Below, one piece after another: positions 6,430 to 6,436 of a stretch of 6,436 nucleotides of DNA. Under the pieces are notes generated by a model. It was not told the origin of the DNA. It did not search any database and saw only the letters and a program-made list of their open reading frames with translations. The stretch is taken from NCBI GenBank assembly GCA_017853285.1, contig JAFMJU010000238.1, forward strand, positions 1 through 6,436. The letters are read 5' to 3'. Positions within the stretch are counted from its first letter, which is position 1, and each line of letters begins with the position of its first letter. The DNA is from Gemmataceae bacterium. GTDB taxonomy: Bacteria; Planctomycetota; Planctomycetia; Gemmatales; Gemmataceae. A program made the translations under genes and the position numbers.

Positions 6430-6436
6430 GGGAGGA
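6430..6436 (+). promoter_or_regulatory. Ribosome binding site (GGGAGGA) of an off-window plus-strand gene
   Basis: The window ends in GGGAGGA on the plus strand, a near-perfect Shine-Dalgarno. The right-hand region is an untranslated gap between two divergent genes, so a start codon within about 5-10 bases beyond the edge is expected. The start codon is not in view. Confidence 0.45.

Overview
The window looks like ordinary chromosome of a GC-rich planctomycete, most likely from the Gemmata group (Gemmatales/Gemmataceae). The assignment rests on protein families, not on a marker gene. It contains a Tat-exported DUF3500-type protein, a secreted proline-rich protein with what appears to be an outer-membrane beta-barrel domain, and a very large polytopic membrane protein carrying signatures I associate with planctomycetes. 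I see no RNA genes, insertion sequences, CRISPR array, integrase or other sign of a mobile island.

Layout, left to right. Positions 1-625 (minus) hold the N-terminal 208 residues of a secreted proline-rich/beta-barrel protein that runs off the left edge. Just upstream (638-697, minus) is a 19-codon reading frame with a strong Shine-Dalgarno, in the same frame as the main gene but separated from it by one TGA. Positions 765-1853 (minus) hold a complete PilT-type hexameric ATPase gene, 67 bases upstream of that short frame and probably in the same transcript. Positions 1854-2027 are a divergent intergenic region with a perfect 8-bp inverted repeat in a 31-bp dyad. Positions 2028-3059 (plus) encode the DUF3500-like Tat substrate. 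Positions 3060-6248 (minus) encode a roughly 1062-residue multi-spanning membrane protein that converges on the DUF3500 gene with no base between the two stop codons. Positions 6249-6436 are a second divergent intergenic region; the last seven bases read like a ribosome binding site for a plus-strand gene outside the window.

Functional links are mostly inferred. The PilT-like ATPase and the beta-barrel protein are adjacent on one strand, which suggests an envelope role, but no pilin, PilC, PilM-Q or other pilus gene is visible. The DUF3500 protein and the large membrane protein are on opposite strands with separate control regions, so no operon link can be claimed. The items most worth following up are the in-frame TGA at 638-640, the degenerate AIRNLIRE-like motif in the PilT protein, the dyad at 1894-1924, and the uncharacterised 1062-residue membrane protein.
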